This document shows positions 11,318 through 21,409 of a DNA stretch of 64,000 nucleotides, piece after piece (the stretch's first letter is position 1; each line of letters starts with the position of its first letter). The notes beneath the pieces are model-generated. The model was not told the DNA's origin, searched no databases, and saw only the letters and a program-made list of their open reading frames with translations. A program made the position numbers and the translations under genes. Source of the stretch: Cryoendolithus antarcticus (Eukaryota > Ascomycota > Dothideomycetes > Cladosporiales > Cladosporiaceae); contig NAJO01000018.1 of assembly GCA_002077065.1 (NCBI GenBank), forward strand, positions 434,001 through 498,000, read 5' to 3'.

Positions 11318-13159
11318 ATGGCCGACAAACTCCAGCAAGAGCTCGCCAAAGTCTCGCCCGACGTCCCCTTCCGCGCCTCCACCGCCCACACCCACCACAC
11401 CTGGGCCAAGACCTTCACCTCCCGCCCCGAACTCTACCTCCGCCCGGAGTCCCTCGAGGAAATCCAGAAAATCGTCGCACTAGCGCGGAGATGTCGCCGG
11501 CGCCTTGTAGTCGTAGGCTGCGGCCACTCGCCTAGTGATCTGACGTGTACGAGCAGCTGGATGGTGAATCTGGACAACTACTCGAGGGTGCTGGAGGTAG
11601 ATCGGGAGAGGAAGACCCTAAGGGTGGAGGGAGGCATCAGACTGAGGGCGCTGAATCAGAGGGCTAATGAGGTGGGCCTGACGATGCCGAATCTGGGGAG
11701 TATTGATGAGCAGAGTATTGTTGGAGCTATCTCGACGGCGACGCATGGGAGTAGTCTGAAGCATGGCTTGCTCAGTCAGAGTGTGAGGAGTCTGAGGATT
11801 GTGCTGGCGAATGCGCAGGCTGTGAAGTGCTCGAAATACGAGAATGAGGAGCTGTTCCGCGCTGCGCTTTGCTCATTGGGAGCGCTGGGGATCATCACGG
11901 AGATCGAGTTCGAGATGACGGATGCTGTCAATATTGAGTGGGAGCAGACGCTTGTACCGTTGAGTCAGATTCTGGGGACGTGGAATGATACCTTGTGGAC
12001 GCAGAAGGAGTTCACGCGCGTGTGGTGGATGCCGTATATGAAGCGCGCGATCGTGTGGTCGGCTGAGAAAACTGACAAGCCTGAGCGGGCGCCGGCGTAT
12101 AGCTTCTACGGCGGGTCTGTGGGCTACTACACTTACCACAACCTCCTGGCTGTGTCGAACTACATCCCCTCGATACTACCCTGGATCGAATGGTTCGTCT
12201 TCGGCATGCAGTACGGCTTCAGGACAGGCAAGACGACCTCAGCCGTTGAGCCACTGCAGCAAGGCCTGCTGATGAATTGCCTCTACTCACAATTCGTCAA
12301 CGAGTGGGCTTTGCCCCTGTCGAAAGGACCCGAAGCCATTACCCGCCTCAGCGCTTGGATGAACGGCGAGAAGGGCGCCGGCGGCATTCCATTTTCCAGC
12401 AAGGGGTTGTACGTTCACTGCCCTGTCGAAGTTCGCGTGTCAGACACCTCTTCCTCTCCTCATCCTCGGCCATACCTAGACCCCACGGTCGAGGACGAGC
12501 CTACACTTTACCTGAATGCCACACTTTATCGGCCATATCTTCAAGATCCACCCTGCCGAGACAGGTACTACGAGGCTTTCGAGTGGCTTATGAGGGATCT
12601 CGGAGGCCGACCGCACTGGGCGAAGAATTTCATGTACACTTCCTCGGGCCAGATTGGCGAGATGTACGGTCAAGATATGCAGGACTGGCTGCGAGTGCGT
12701 GACGAAGCTGATCCTGAGGGCATGTTCCTAGGTGAATGGCATAGACGGCATCTACCCCTTACTGCCGAAGGGGAGAAGTTCTCGTTGATGGAGCGGGAGG
12801 TGAAGCGCACGAAGGCTCGAGACGGCGGACAGAACTGGGTGGGTGAAATACGGTCCTCTGGCCTTAGCTCCACAGAGAAGGACGGGAAGGGCTTTATCAC
12901 TGCCCGGCCCACTCTCCGCGAGATCCCTTCTGAGGACAAGAGTTCCAGCGCGTACAGTCCCACTGCCAGCGCTAGCTCGAGCGGCGAGTCCTTTGATCTC
13001 GTGCACGGTGCTGAAGCGCAGCAAAGCTCAGTGTTGAATTTGAGCGGATTTGAGGTGGAAGACGAAGATGAGGGTGAGGCTACTGATAGGGACGAGCGAC
13101 GAACCCATGGTAACCCGAAAGAAGGGCTGACGGGGACGAAGGTGTTTGACAAAATGTGA
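11318..13159 (+). CDS. ALO1: D-arabinono-1,4-lactone oxidase
   Basis: An FAD-dependent enzyme of the VAO family that makes D-erythroascorbate, usually associated with mitochondrial membranes. It is intronless and 613 aa. The N-terminal FAD domain contains VGCGHSPSDL; His70 is the expected site of covalent flavin attachment. GSIDEQSIVGAISTATHGS follows at the expected distance. The C-terminal ALO domain contains the signature PHWAKNF. After about residue 490 the sequence becomes polar and low in complexity (Ser- and acid-rich), forming a C-terminal extension of about 110 residues, so the protein is longer than yeast Alo1 (526 aa). The ATG at 11318 lies in a good context (GACCATGG). No membrane span is obvious. 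Confidence 0.93.
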   Translation: MADKLQQELAKVSPDVPFRASTAHTHHTWAKTFTSRPELYLRPESLEEIQKIVALARRCRRRLVVVGCGHSPSDLTCTSSWMVNLDNYSRVLEVDRERKTLRVEGGIRLRALNQRANEVGLTMPNLGSIDEQSIVGAISTATHGSSLKHGLLSQSVRSLRIVLANAQAVKCSKYENEELFRAALCSLGALGIITEIEFEMTDAVNIEWEQTLVPLSQILGTWNDTLWTQKEFTRVWWMPYMKRAIVWSAEKTDKPERAPAYSFYGGSVGYYTYHNLLAVSNYIPSILPWIEWFVFGMQYGFRTGKTTSAVEPLQQGLLMNCLYSQFVNEWALPLSKGPEAITRLSAWMNGEKGAGGIPFSSKGLYVHCPVEVRVSDTSSSPHPRPYLDPTVEDEPTLYLNATLYRPYLQDPPCRDRYYEAFEWLMRDLGGRPHWAKNFMYTSSGQIGEMYGQDMQDWLRVRDEADPEGMFLGEWHRRHLPLTAEGEKFSLMEREVKRTKARDGGQNWVGEIRSSGLSSTEKDGKGFITARPTLREIPSEDKSSSAYSPTASASSSGESFDLVHGAEAQQSSVLNLSGFEVEDEDEGEATDRDERRTHGNPKEGLTGTKVFDKM

Positions 13160-13630
13160 TGGGTGCATGTAGGAAAATGAATCTACGAGGTTACGAAAGG
13201 CATCGGCGTTCATGTACTTCTCGTCGAGACTCTCAAGTTACGTGTGCTGCTATACGTGTGTCCTGGGGAGGGAACATCGGATACCTCACGCAAGGACAGG
13301 TTGCAGTACGCAAAACGCCGTACGGTCTTCTCACTGGTCCTTTCGAGTCGCTGTTGCTGCTATATGTGTATCCGAAGAGCGAACAAAGTGGACTCATCCT
13401 CCGAGGAGAGGTCGCGGGGGGAACGATGCGTGTACCGTTATTGCGAAGTCTGAATCGCCAGATCTTGATCTTGATCTTGCTGCTACTGCACACACCCCCA
13501 ACAGCTTGTCGAGCCTGATCTACCATGAGATCATATCGCGATCCCTCATCGATCTCAGTCCCAACAAACCCGCAATCCCAGCTCACATCATGGTGCCCGC
13601 CACAGCTTCCCACTGCCCTCGCCTTCCTCC
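13160..13630. other. intergenic, no gene recognised
   Basis: 471 bp between ALO1 and the small unknown gene. Several overlapping open frames on both strands (for example 13212-13670 plus and 13233-13706 minus) contradict each other and look like chance. Confidence 0.4.
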
Positions 13631-14104
13631 ATGTCGTTCTTCCAAGATGACGAGGAGCTCCCATGCTTAACAAGGTCAATGTCCTCCACCTCCACCCCTT
13701 CGCCACGACCGCTCAGCCCTGATCCTGTGGCCCCGGCTTTCACGAGAAGAGCCTATCTTTCCTACCTTGCTACGCTGGAGTTGGCTTGTGCCCGTCTCGT
13801 CACGCACTTTCAGCGTAGCGAGACACAGTTTACACGTCGGGCTCAGGTCTTCCCTCCAGTCGGCTCTGTAGAGCAAATCGATGGAGCGTCGGAGTGGGTG
13901 GCCAACGTGCGAGCAGCGTTCGTAGATGAGCGAGTGCTCGGGCCTTACTTTTCTGGCAAGTTGGTGGAGTTTGTTTGGAGGACGAGGAGATTAGGTGGGC
14001 TGGTCGATGATGTGGTGAATGCGTTGAAGGAAATGGGGAGGGATGCTAGTGAGTTGAGGGATTGGCTGGATGGGGTGTGGCCGGATGAGGGTGCGGTAGA
14101 GTGA
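13631..14104 (+). CDS. unrecognised 157-aa protein
   Basis: A single-exon frame from ATG 13631 to TGA 14104. After a Ser/Thr/Pro-rich lead of about 35 residues, the remainder has a regular helical pattern with conserved-looking aromatic and acidic positions (AYLSYLATLELACARLV; FVWRTRRLGGLVDDVVNALK) and ends in WLDGVWPDEG. No signal peptide, membrane span or known motif is seen. The amphipathic pattern makes it more likely coding than the neighbouring open frames, but I do not recognise the family. It could be a lineage-specific helical protein. Confidence 0.5.
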   Translation: MSFFQDDEELPCLTRSMSSTSTPSPRPLSPDPVAPAFTRRAYLSYLATLELACARLVTHFQRSETQFTRRAQVFPPVGSVEQIDGASEWVANVRAAFVDERVLGPYFSGKLVEFVWRTRRLGGLVDDVVNALKEMGRDASELRDWLDGVWPDEGAVE

Positions 14105-14307
14105 TCGGCTGACGATTGTGTGAGATTCTGGCCGAGCTGTAGTGATGCAGTGAGCGCGGGCGATACGCGAAGGTGTGCTGTATATTAGCGTGGAAATAGG
14201 GTTGTCCAAGAAATGACAAGCGGTCTCGTGGAAGTCAGATTATGTCTTCCTAGCTCCATATCTTACACATTGGTGCATTATACATTACGTCTCCCATCAT
14301 CTTCCCT

Positions 14308-15024
14308 CTAGAAATGGCTCGACTTCCTCCTCCCCAACGTCGGCCGCCGGCTCGTCATTGGCCGTAGAGCACCACTACCACTCGCAGACACCTCCTGTAA
14401 CTTATCCACAAACGCCCGCTCCAGCTGACTATGACTGTTCTTCAAGAACCCCTTCACAAACCCCGCGAACGTCCGACTACACCTCGCATCGCTCACAATC
14501 TGCACGAACCATTTCCCACCAACCTCATCCGCATGCAGCAAGTCCTTGCTCTTCACCCGTCCCAGCGCCGTACCATCGACATCAGTCTGCTGGTACTCTC
14601 CCAGCGGCCTGCCCTCGCCGTGCTCCGGGATCGCGTCAACTGTGCGATCAGACTGGTGGACTAGCCGCCAGTGGTTCACCGAGGTGAAGCCGCCGGGTGC
14701 GTGAATCGTGATGTCGCAGCCCTCATCTAGAGGGATGAAGTCGGCTTGGTAGCGCACGCCACCTGACCAGAGCTTCTTAGGGATGAAGGGAAGGTCGTCT
14801 TCGACCTCGAAGTACTGGACTTGCCCGAGGGCGTTTGCGCAGCCGTTTGCACTGCTGTTGGTTTTGGGCAAGCCATTCTTGGGAGTTATGGGCTTTTGGC
14901 CGCGCACGTCTGGGTTCAGGCGATTGATGGTCTCGAAGTCGTGAAGGAGGCGGAGTGCTGTGTTGATCGAGACTGAGGGCGGAAGTGGCGTGGAGGACTT
15001 GTAGGAGAAGTCTGTCTCGAACAT
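14308..15024 (-). CDS. DUF7053-type fungal protein
   Basis: A single exon of 238 aa from the ATG at 15022-15024. The block order is MFETDFSYKSSTPLP, then NPDVRG, EVEDDLPFIPKKLWSGGVRY, and APGGFTSVNHWRLV. This matches a conserved fungal family I know as DUF7053, whose fold resembles START/polyketide-cyclase-like lipid-binding proteins. A function has not been assigned. The tail (about 215-238) is basic and Ser-rich (TSRRPTLGRRKSSHF). The frame is intact, and the protein is probably soluble since no membrane segment is evident. Confidence 0.75.
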   Translation of the reverse strand: MFETDFSYKSSTPLPPSVSINTALRLLHDFETINRLNPDVRGQKPITPKNGLPKTNSSANGCANALGQVQYFEVEDDLPFIPKKLWSGGVRYQADFIPLDEGCDITIHAPGGFTSVNHWRLVHQSDRTVDAIPEHGEGRPLGEYQQTDVDGTALGRVKSKDLLHADEVGGKWFVQIVSDARCSRTFAGFVKGFLKNSHSQLERAFVDKLQEVSASGSGALRPMTSRRPTLGRRKSSHF

Positions 15025-15865
15025 TGGGTGATTGGATCGCGATAGTGTTTGCGGTGGATCGACTGTGATCGGGAGGTGCCGCTTGGATCCGGGAAGCGAG
15101 CGATGCTATGTTGCTGTAGGAGAAACGCTTTGCGGGAATGAATAGAAAAAAGGAGAATGCCACGGGTGGATAGTTGCAAAGATGAGAAGACAAGGGGATG
15201 CTTCAGCTTGCCTTTGACTTACAATGAGGTCACCCAATCGCAACATACATTCCATCGGGTACCTGGGCCGCGGCGGCGCCTTTGCTGACAGAACAGAGTT
15301 TTGTGAATGACATGATGGTTGACGTCGACGCATCTCACCGGCAGCATCGGATGCGATTGAGTCGGGTAGTTAAGGCTGCGGGCCGGGCGCCAGACACCGG
15401 CGAGCTTACTTGTCTTGTCTTGCCTTGCCATGTACGAAAGTGATGCGGTAGTCATCCACCGTCGATTCGAACTGATTGCCCTGCACAAGGTGGGCTTGCA
15501 GAGTCTGCTGGATTGACCTCCGCGTTGTGCGATCTCGCATGCGAGCTGTCCAAGGGTCATGTGCGAGCTTGGAAACGCTTGGTGCTGCGATCGCCAGTGT
15601 GAGTGCGTTGCCAGTACTCTGTGGGCGCTATTAGCACATTGCATCGTGAATCGGAGGTCTCGGTGAGTTGGAGTCAACGTTGAATGTAGCAAAAGCCCAA
15701 GTCCTGGGGCGGCCGTCGAGAGCATCGATTCTCGACAAGAGGCTCAAATCATCAGTCTAACTGTATCTGGCATGTACCCGCAACCTCCGATCGCCGACAA
15801 GCTGATTAGGCATACTCTCACAGCTGTGTGATCAAGTCTCCCACATTTTGGCGCACGACAGCAAT
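15025..15865. other. divergent intergenic between DUF7053-type gene and ATG27
   Basis: 841 bp of shared upstream sequence. A minus-strand open frame at 15219-15725 (168 codons) crosses it, but it has no recognisable domain and an unnatural composition. No RNA gene or repeat was recognised. Confidence 0.45.
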
Positions 15866-16895
15866 ATGGCTTTCTCCTACCTCCCTCTCCTCCTCGTCCT
15901 CCCTACAGCTATCTCAGCCCTCACCCTCGACTGCAACAACATCCGCATCGACAAACAATCCTTCAATCTCAGCCCTCTCGCCGGGCCCAAAACAGTCCAC
16001 TTTCAATCCTACGAACCTCCCAGCATCGCAAACACAACCTACACAATAGACATCTGCGCCCGACTCCCCACGGTGAAGGATGTCCCCAACGCGCAGCAGT
16101 GTCCTGGTGGCACTCGCGTCTGCGGAGTCAAGTCCATCTACAGCATAGGCGGCGATGGGAAGGGATTGGTGGAGCAGGTTGTGCCCATAGCGGGAGAGTA
16201 TGCGACGAGTAATGGACGGGGATTGGAGCCTAAGGTTGAGAGATTGAAGGATGCTTCGAGTCACGAGGACGCTAAGAGGGAAGGTCTGAGGGTTGAGCTG
16301 AATGGAGGGAAGTACCCTGACAACAAGAGCGGGAAGGTACAGAAGGCTATCATCGAGTTCATCTGCGATCGGGACGTCGATGGGACGGAGGGCTTCGGCG
16401 AGGAGAAGACGAAGCGAGACGATGATGATGATAGGGACGACGATGGGTCACGGTTGCCCGATCTGGACAAGGGGAAGAGTCTGCAATTCGTGAGCTACAA
16501 GAGTGAAGGCGATGAGCAGACGGGCGTGCTGAGGCTCAGCTGGAAGACGCGGTATGCGTGTGAGGGCGAGGCGGATAAGGCTCCAGTGAAGGCACCGGGT
16601 TCAAAGTCTTCGGGCTGGGGCTTCTTTACGTGGTTCTTGATCATGTGAGTCTTGCATTCGCGCCGGTTGTCGCGAGATCCTCGACTGACTCTATTGCAGC
16701 TTCTTCCTTCTCATCGCATCCTACATCATCTTCGGCTCATGGCTGAATTACAATCGATACGGAGCGCGAGGCTGGGACCTCATACCACATGGTGATACCA
16801 TTCGCGACCTTCCGTACCTTGTGAAGGATTTCGCGACCTCAACGATGGGAAGGCTGAAAGTTGGCGAAAGTAGAGGAGGATATAGCGCGGTATAG
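15866..16895 (+). CDS. ATG27: autophagy protein ATG27
   Basis: A type I membrane protein that helps traffic ATG9 vesicles in autophagy. Two exons (15866-16644, 16700-16895) with a 55-nt intron encode 324 aa. The signal peptide MAFSYLPLLLVLPTAISA is followed by the lumenal Atg27/mannose-6-phosphate-receptor-homology domain with paired cysteines (LDCNN, DICARL, QQCPGG, RVCGV, FICDRD, RYACEG). A strongly acidic insert lies near residues 185-200. The single membrane span (WGFFTWFLIIFFLLIASYIIF) is encoded across the intron and is followed by the cytosolic tail with NRYGARGWDLIPHGD, a family hallmark. The ATG at 15866 was chosen because it starts directly on the signal peptide. Confidence 0.93.
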
Positions 16896-17228
16896 ATCTT
16901 GTACACGGACATTGCACACTTCGCTTGCATCTGCTCCGCCACTTACAGCATCTTAGCCAAGCTCATGACCGGGGCGGAAGGCTTGAGATATCAGCCGGCA
17001 AGTTGGACGCTGTGCTGCTTGGACATATTCAAATCCCTCCATACTTCGGCCGTAAATCTGAAGCAGATTGCCCTCCATCCTACCCGCAGCGCCAACGCTC
17101 GAACGCAGCAAATTGCCGGATCATTCGCAGCCTCCCACTGACTCTCCACATTCTTCCACAGCTTGCTGCTTTTGCTCACTTCCACTCACGGCATACGGCC
17201 CATCGAAACCCCGTGACGTTGTTCCTGT
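16896..17228. other. convergent intergenic ATG27 / EBP-like
   Basis: 333 bp between two convergent stop codons. It presumably holds both 3' ends. No other feature was recognised. Confidence 0.5.
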
Positions 17229-18016
17229 CTATTGCACCTTCTTGCCCTTCTCCTGGCGCTGCGCCTTGTCGATCGCGCGCGCAGAGATGATGGACCCTTC
17301 GATGATGAGATCTGGAAATCAAGTCAGCTTCATCGTCCCCACCTTCGCAACATCCAGCTACACTCACAGCCCGGAATCACAATCCAAATAAAATTCATAA
17401 AGAAAAAGTAGAACCAGAAGTAAAACGGCTCCGGCCGCGCGTACGTCTTGCCCCACACAAAGTGATCAAACCCGCACGTAGCATAGTACAGCACGTCGCC
17501 GTAGAACTGCCCGCCGCTAACAAGCATCTGCAGCGGGTACCGCATCGGATGCCGCACGACGATCATGTACGCGACGATCAAGCACCCCGGGCCCCAGAAC
17601 GCGGCCGTCACGCTCTCCATACACAGCACGAAGGCGTTCTGCGTCAGGTATCTGCTATCGGAGAAGGCGTATTCTTTCCAGAGTTGGCCGAGGATGGTTT
17701 GTTTCTCGCCCATGTCCGCGAAATTCAGCGCATAGTAGCCTTCGAATATCAAATGTATGGCGCCGGAGAGGACGAACCACATTGTCGAAAAGAGCTCCAC
17801 GCGGTTTAGTTTTGGGGTGACGGATTGGCCTACGAAGTAGGTGGCTGTGAAGAGTATGGCGCAGGCGCCGAAGAAAAGCGTGAGGAGGTAGGGCACGCCA
17901 TCTTTGTTCTCGACGTAGCCGTTTACGAGGGCGTCGAGCGGGTAGTAGGGGTGTGGGGGGTAGAGGACGGAGTTGGCGGTTTTGTTGAGGGCGAGGGCGG
18001 CGGCGGCGGCTGCCAT
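17229..18016 (-). CDS. EBP/EXPERA-family protein, probable sterol delta8-delta7 isomerase type
   Basis: Two exons (18016-17368, 17311-17229) with a 56-nt intron encode 243 aa. Four or five membrane spans are visible, as in emopamil-binding protein. The residues that form the active site in human EBP all have counterparts at identical spacing: His88 and Glu92 (HxxxE), Glu134 and Thr137 (ESVT), and Asn208 and Trp211 (NFIW). The C-terminus after the intron is basic (SARAIDKAQRQEKGKKVQ), suggesting a cytosolic tail and ER location. Fungi normally make ergosterol with the unrelated ERG2 isomerase, so this EBP-type gene is either an additional isomerase or acts on another substrate. The start at 18014-18016 begins with an Ala-rich stretch. 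An alternative upstream start was not supported. Confidence 0.82.
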
Positions 18017-18508
18017 GGCGGGAGAGGTGGTGGGTTGATGGGCGAGGGTTGGTGAGGTGAAGGTGGAAGTGAGGGGAGACAAGTTTGAGCAGGTGCAGCG
18101 ATATGGCAACAAACAAGGCACAAGCGCTACGTGGCAGAAGGTTATTACTTGTGTGTATGTCACTCCACAGCTTGATTTCAGCCACCAAAGAGCTATCCCA
18201 CTCGGATACTTTGACTGCCGCATGGAATTTGTGGTCTGATGATGTCGCGCAGAAAGCTTGGCCTCAAAATCCGGAGGTGGGATGTGGATGACGGGAGTCT
18301 AGACGACGGATCAAAAGCACGTGCTGAAGCGTGGTCTGGACAAAGCCTGATTCTCCTCTGATCGAGCGCACTTGGCAGTCGAAGTGTCAACGACGTCGCT
18401 CACCTTGCCATTGAATGGGCATGTTGTCGGGGGGAAATGTTGTCGCAGCGAGTCGGGCATGTCTGGGAATGAAGTAGGGGAATTGGGGAGCTTCACGTCA
18501 ATTGTTCG
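18017..18508. other. divergent intergenic EBP-like / histidine kinase
   Basis: 492 bp between two divergent starts. It presumably holds both promoters. No distinct motif was recognised. Confidence 0.45.
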
Positions 18509-21309
18509 ATGGACTCTGTCAGTGCCCGGGACTTCCTGTACGCAGACCCGAGGCCAACCTGTGTATTCGACTTGAACACTCGCGCCGACCAGCCTGGCGC
18601 ATCAAAATTGTCCGCCCCATTCACCAATCCTGCACTGCAGAGTCAGAGTCATCTGCTACGCGATGTCCTCGAAGGCAGTGACCACAATGCCGGCGCGTAC
18701 TTCAGGCTTCGAACATGGGTCTTCGACATCAACTCGGCGGCGCCATCCACGATATTGGAGGACGGTGCACTCCTAAGGAGTGGTCCAGTGCTTGGGTACA
18801 CGATCGACGATAGATGGAGAGTACTACAATGGCAGGGTGCGAATCCACAACTGCATCACAGTGCTGTGCCCATCAACGGCGGTCCAAGTGAGAAAACAGC
18901 ACCGTCACTGCCGCCACTGGGACAATACCACGACAACCGCAGTGAAGAGTTCAGAGAAGTGCTAGGCGACCGTGACCATGCCGCCGCCCGGCTGGCGTTA
19001 ATGCATGCCACCATGGAGCTTGTCGATGTAGGCTTCTTCGAGTACAACACTAATGGCGAGCTTCTCTATGCCAACGAGGCCTTCTACAAGCTTAGCGGGC
19101 ACCCGAAGATGGGCACGAGCGGGTACACGTGGCTGGACTGCGTTTACGAAGAAGACAAGAAGGACTTGATGCAACGTTGGATTACGCTGGGCAAGGGGAA
19201 GCCGTCGACGTTTGAAATGAGGTGGAAAGGTCCGCCCGGCGCTCTGGCGGCTCCTGAAGACTCAGCTCCTGGAAATGATGCTGGCGGTCAGTGGGTGTTG
19301 GCCGCATGTTTGCCAATCCTGGGTCGAGACGGCGAGACCCTTCGCATATCAGGCTGTATAACGGATATCGCGGCGCAGAAGCGCAGCGTGAGTGATGCCC
19401 TGAAGAGGGCTGAAGCGTTGGAGCGAGCGCAGATCAGTGAGAGGAGGTTCACTCGCTTGGCGAACAATGCAAATGTCGGAATATTCATTGTAGACCTTGA
19501 GATGAAGGTCAGTCATTGTCATGCTCAAAATGCCACATGTGGACTAGCCAGCCGTTGTATAGTCACCGCTAACTTTCACTGGAGATAGTATACTGCAACA
19601 GTGAGTGGTTTGCCATCTCTGGTCATCCAGTAGTAGACTTTGCGGACGTCAGCTGGACCGAACACCTGCTCGCAGAGGACCTGGCGACCGTCGATAAATA
19701 CTGGAACCAGATGATCGAGACAAAGCAAGCCGTGAACTTCCAACTTCGGTGGCAGAAACCCTGGCTCGACGCACAAGGTACGAGGGGTACGCCTCATACC
19801 TGGACCATGTGCTGCATCTATCATGAGCCGAACAGCGATGGTTCTATCACTTCCGTCGCCGGCTTTCTGACTGATATCTCTCATCTTATCTGGGCTGAGA
19901 GTGCGCAGAAGCAGAGAACGGATGAAGCCATCGAGGCGAAGCGACAGCAGGAGAACTTCATCGACATGACGTGTCACGAGATCCGTAATCCGTTGGGCGC
20001 GGTCATGCACTGCGCAGATCTCATCGAATCGACGGCGAGCGAGATAGCGGAGCTTCTCAAGGATACACTACCTTCTCTGCCCAATCACAACCGCTCACGC
20101 TATGAGAGCCTTAGTAAGAGCAGCGCCGAAGCTGTCGACACCATAGTGTCGTGTTCCACGCATCAGAAGCGCATCATGGATGACATCTTGACGCTGTCAA
20201 AGCTAGATTCCAAACTGCTTACGATTGTGCCCTCGCTGTCGCAGGTCGACGATGTCTTGAAGATCGCCGAAAAAATGTTTGAGGTCGATGCGCGCAAGGT
20301 TGGCATTACACTACAGGTCTGGAGAGAGCAGATCGATGGAGAACCTCAGGTCAACTGGGTCATGCTTGATCGCGGGCGACTCATGCAGGTCCTCATCAAC
20401 CTGCTCACGAATGCACTCAAATTTACCCAAAAGGAAGCGAAAAAGGTGGTCACGGTCTCAATGAGAGTGTCCCAAGCCAAGCTGTCCGAACAAGATCTCG
20501 GTGTTGAGCTCGTTCCGGTAAGCACAGTGCGGGATCGTCATCTTACAAGAAGTCATACTGGAGAGGAAGTGTACCTGTACTTCAAAGTCGTAGATAGTGG
20601 ATGCGGCTTCGATCACGAGCAGAAGCTCGCCATCTTCGAAAGATTCGCTCAGGCCTCGCCACGAACGCACTCAACTTATGGCGGATCCGGCCTAGGACTT
20701 CACATCACGCGCGAGTTGATAGAAATGCAAGGCGGAGAAATTGGGGTCAGCTCACAACGAGGGGAAGGCAGTACCTTCGCTTTCTATATCACCGCGCCTA
20801 TTGCAGCTGCACCGGAAGTGAGCAAAGACACGGAATCGCTCGCTGCTGGAAATTCCGCCCACACTAGTGAGACGATGCCCAGCTACACCATCCTCGTTGT
20901 CGAGGACAATCTAGTCAACCAGAAGGTCATGCAAAGACAGCTAGTCAAGATGGGCCACAAGATATACGTCGCCTCGAACGGAATCGAAGCGTTGGCCTTC
21001 CTCGCGACCACTTCTTGCTGGAAGGACAACGCGGACAGCCCGATTCAGTTGTCTGTGATAACGATGGACATCGAGATGCCAATCATGGACGGCGTCACAT
21101 GTACGCGCGAGATTCGTGCAGCGGAGGCGATCGGCGACATCGTAAGGCATGTTCCCATCATCGCGGTGTCGGCCAACGCAAGACATGAACAAATTAATTT
21201 CGCCATCGAGTGCGGGATGGACGACGCGATTAGCAAACCATTCCGAATCACAGAGCTGATACCGAAGATCGAACGGCTGAGTCGAGTGCGTGCAATAGAG
21301 CCCATGTGA
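18509..21309 (+). CDS. hybrid sensor histidine kinase (PAS-PAS-HisKA-HATPase-REC)
   Basis: Two exons (18509-19507, 19585-21309) encode 907 aa. The 77-nt intron has GCTAAC as a branch site and ends at GGAG. Skipping that AG in favour of the nearby TAG would break the frame. Domain order: a variable N-terminus (1-165), a PAS domain (about 170-290), a second PAS (about 318-435), HisKA with the phospho-His in MTCHEIRNP (His464), and HATPase_c with the boxes LINLLTNALKF, DSGCGF, FERFAQ and GGSGLGL. A receiver domain follows, with VVEDN, the phospho-Asp in TMDIEMPIMDG (Asp828), and SKPF with its Lys. There is no membrane segment, so it is probably cytosolic. It should feed an Ypd1-type phosphorelay. 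The signal sensed is unknown, and I cannot place it in a fungal HHK group with certainty. Confidence 0.92.
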
Positions 21310-21409
21310 GAAAAGGCATGAGAGAGTTATTCCACACCAAGCTCCTCTGGAGTTGGGAGTGCGTTGACAGCAGCGTAAGCAAGTCTCGTCCCCGCGAGAG
21401 CGAGACGAC

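Noticed and set aside
15440..15520. GTTCGAATC-like B-box sequence suggesting a tRNA
   Set aside because: The flanking bases do not form a T-stem and no matching acceptor stem or A-box was found.
15219..15725. Minus-strand 168-codon frame upstream of the DUF7053-type gene
   Set aside because: It has no motif, an unnatural composition and no splice link to the downstream gene, and is more likely promoter DNA.
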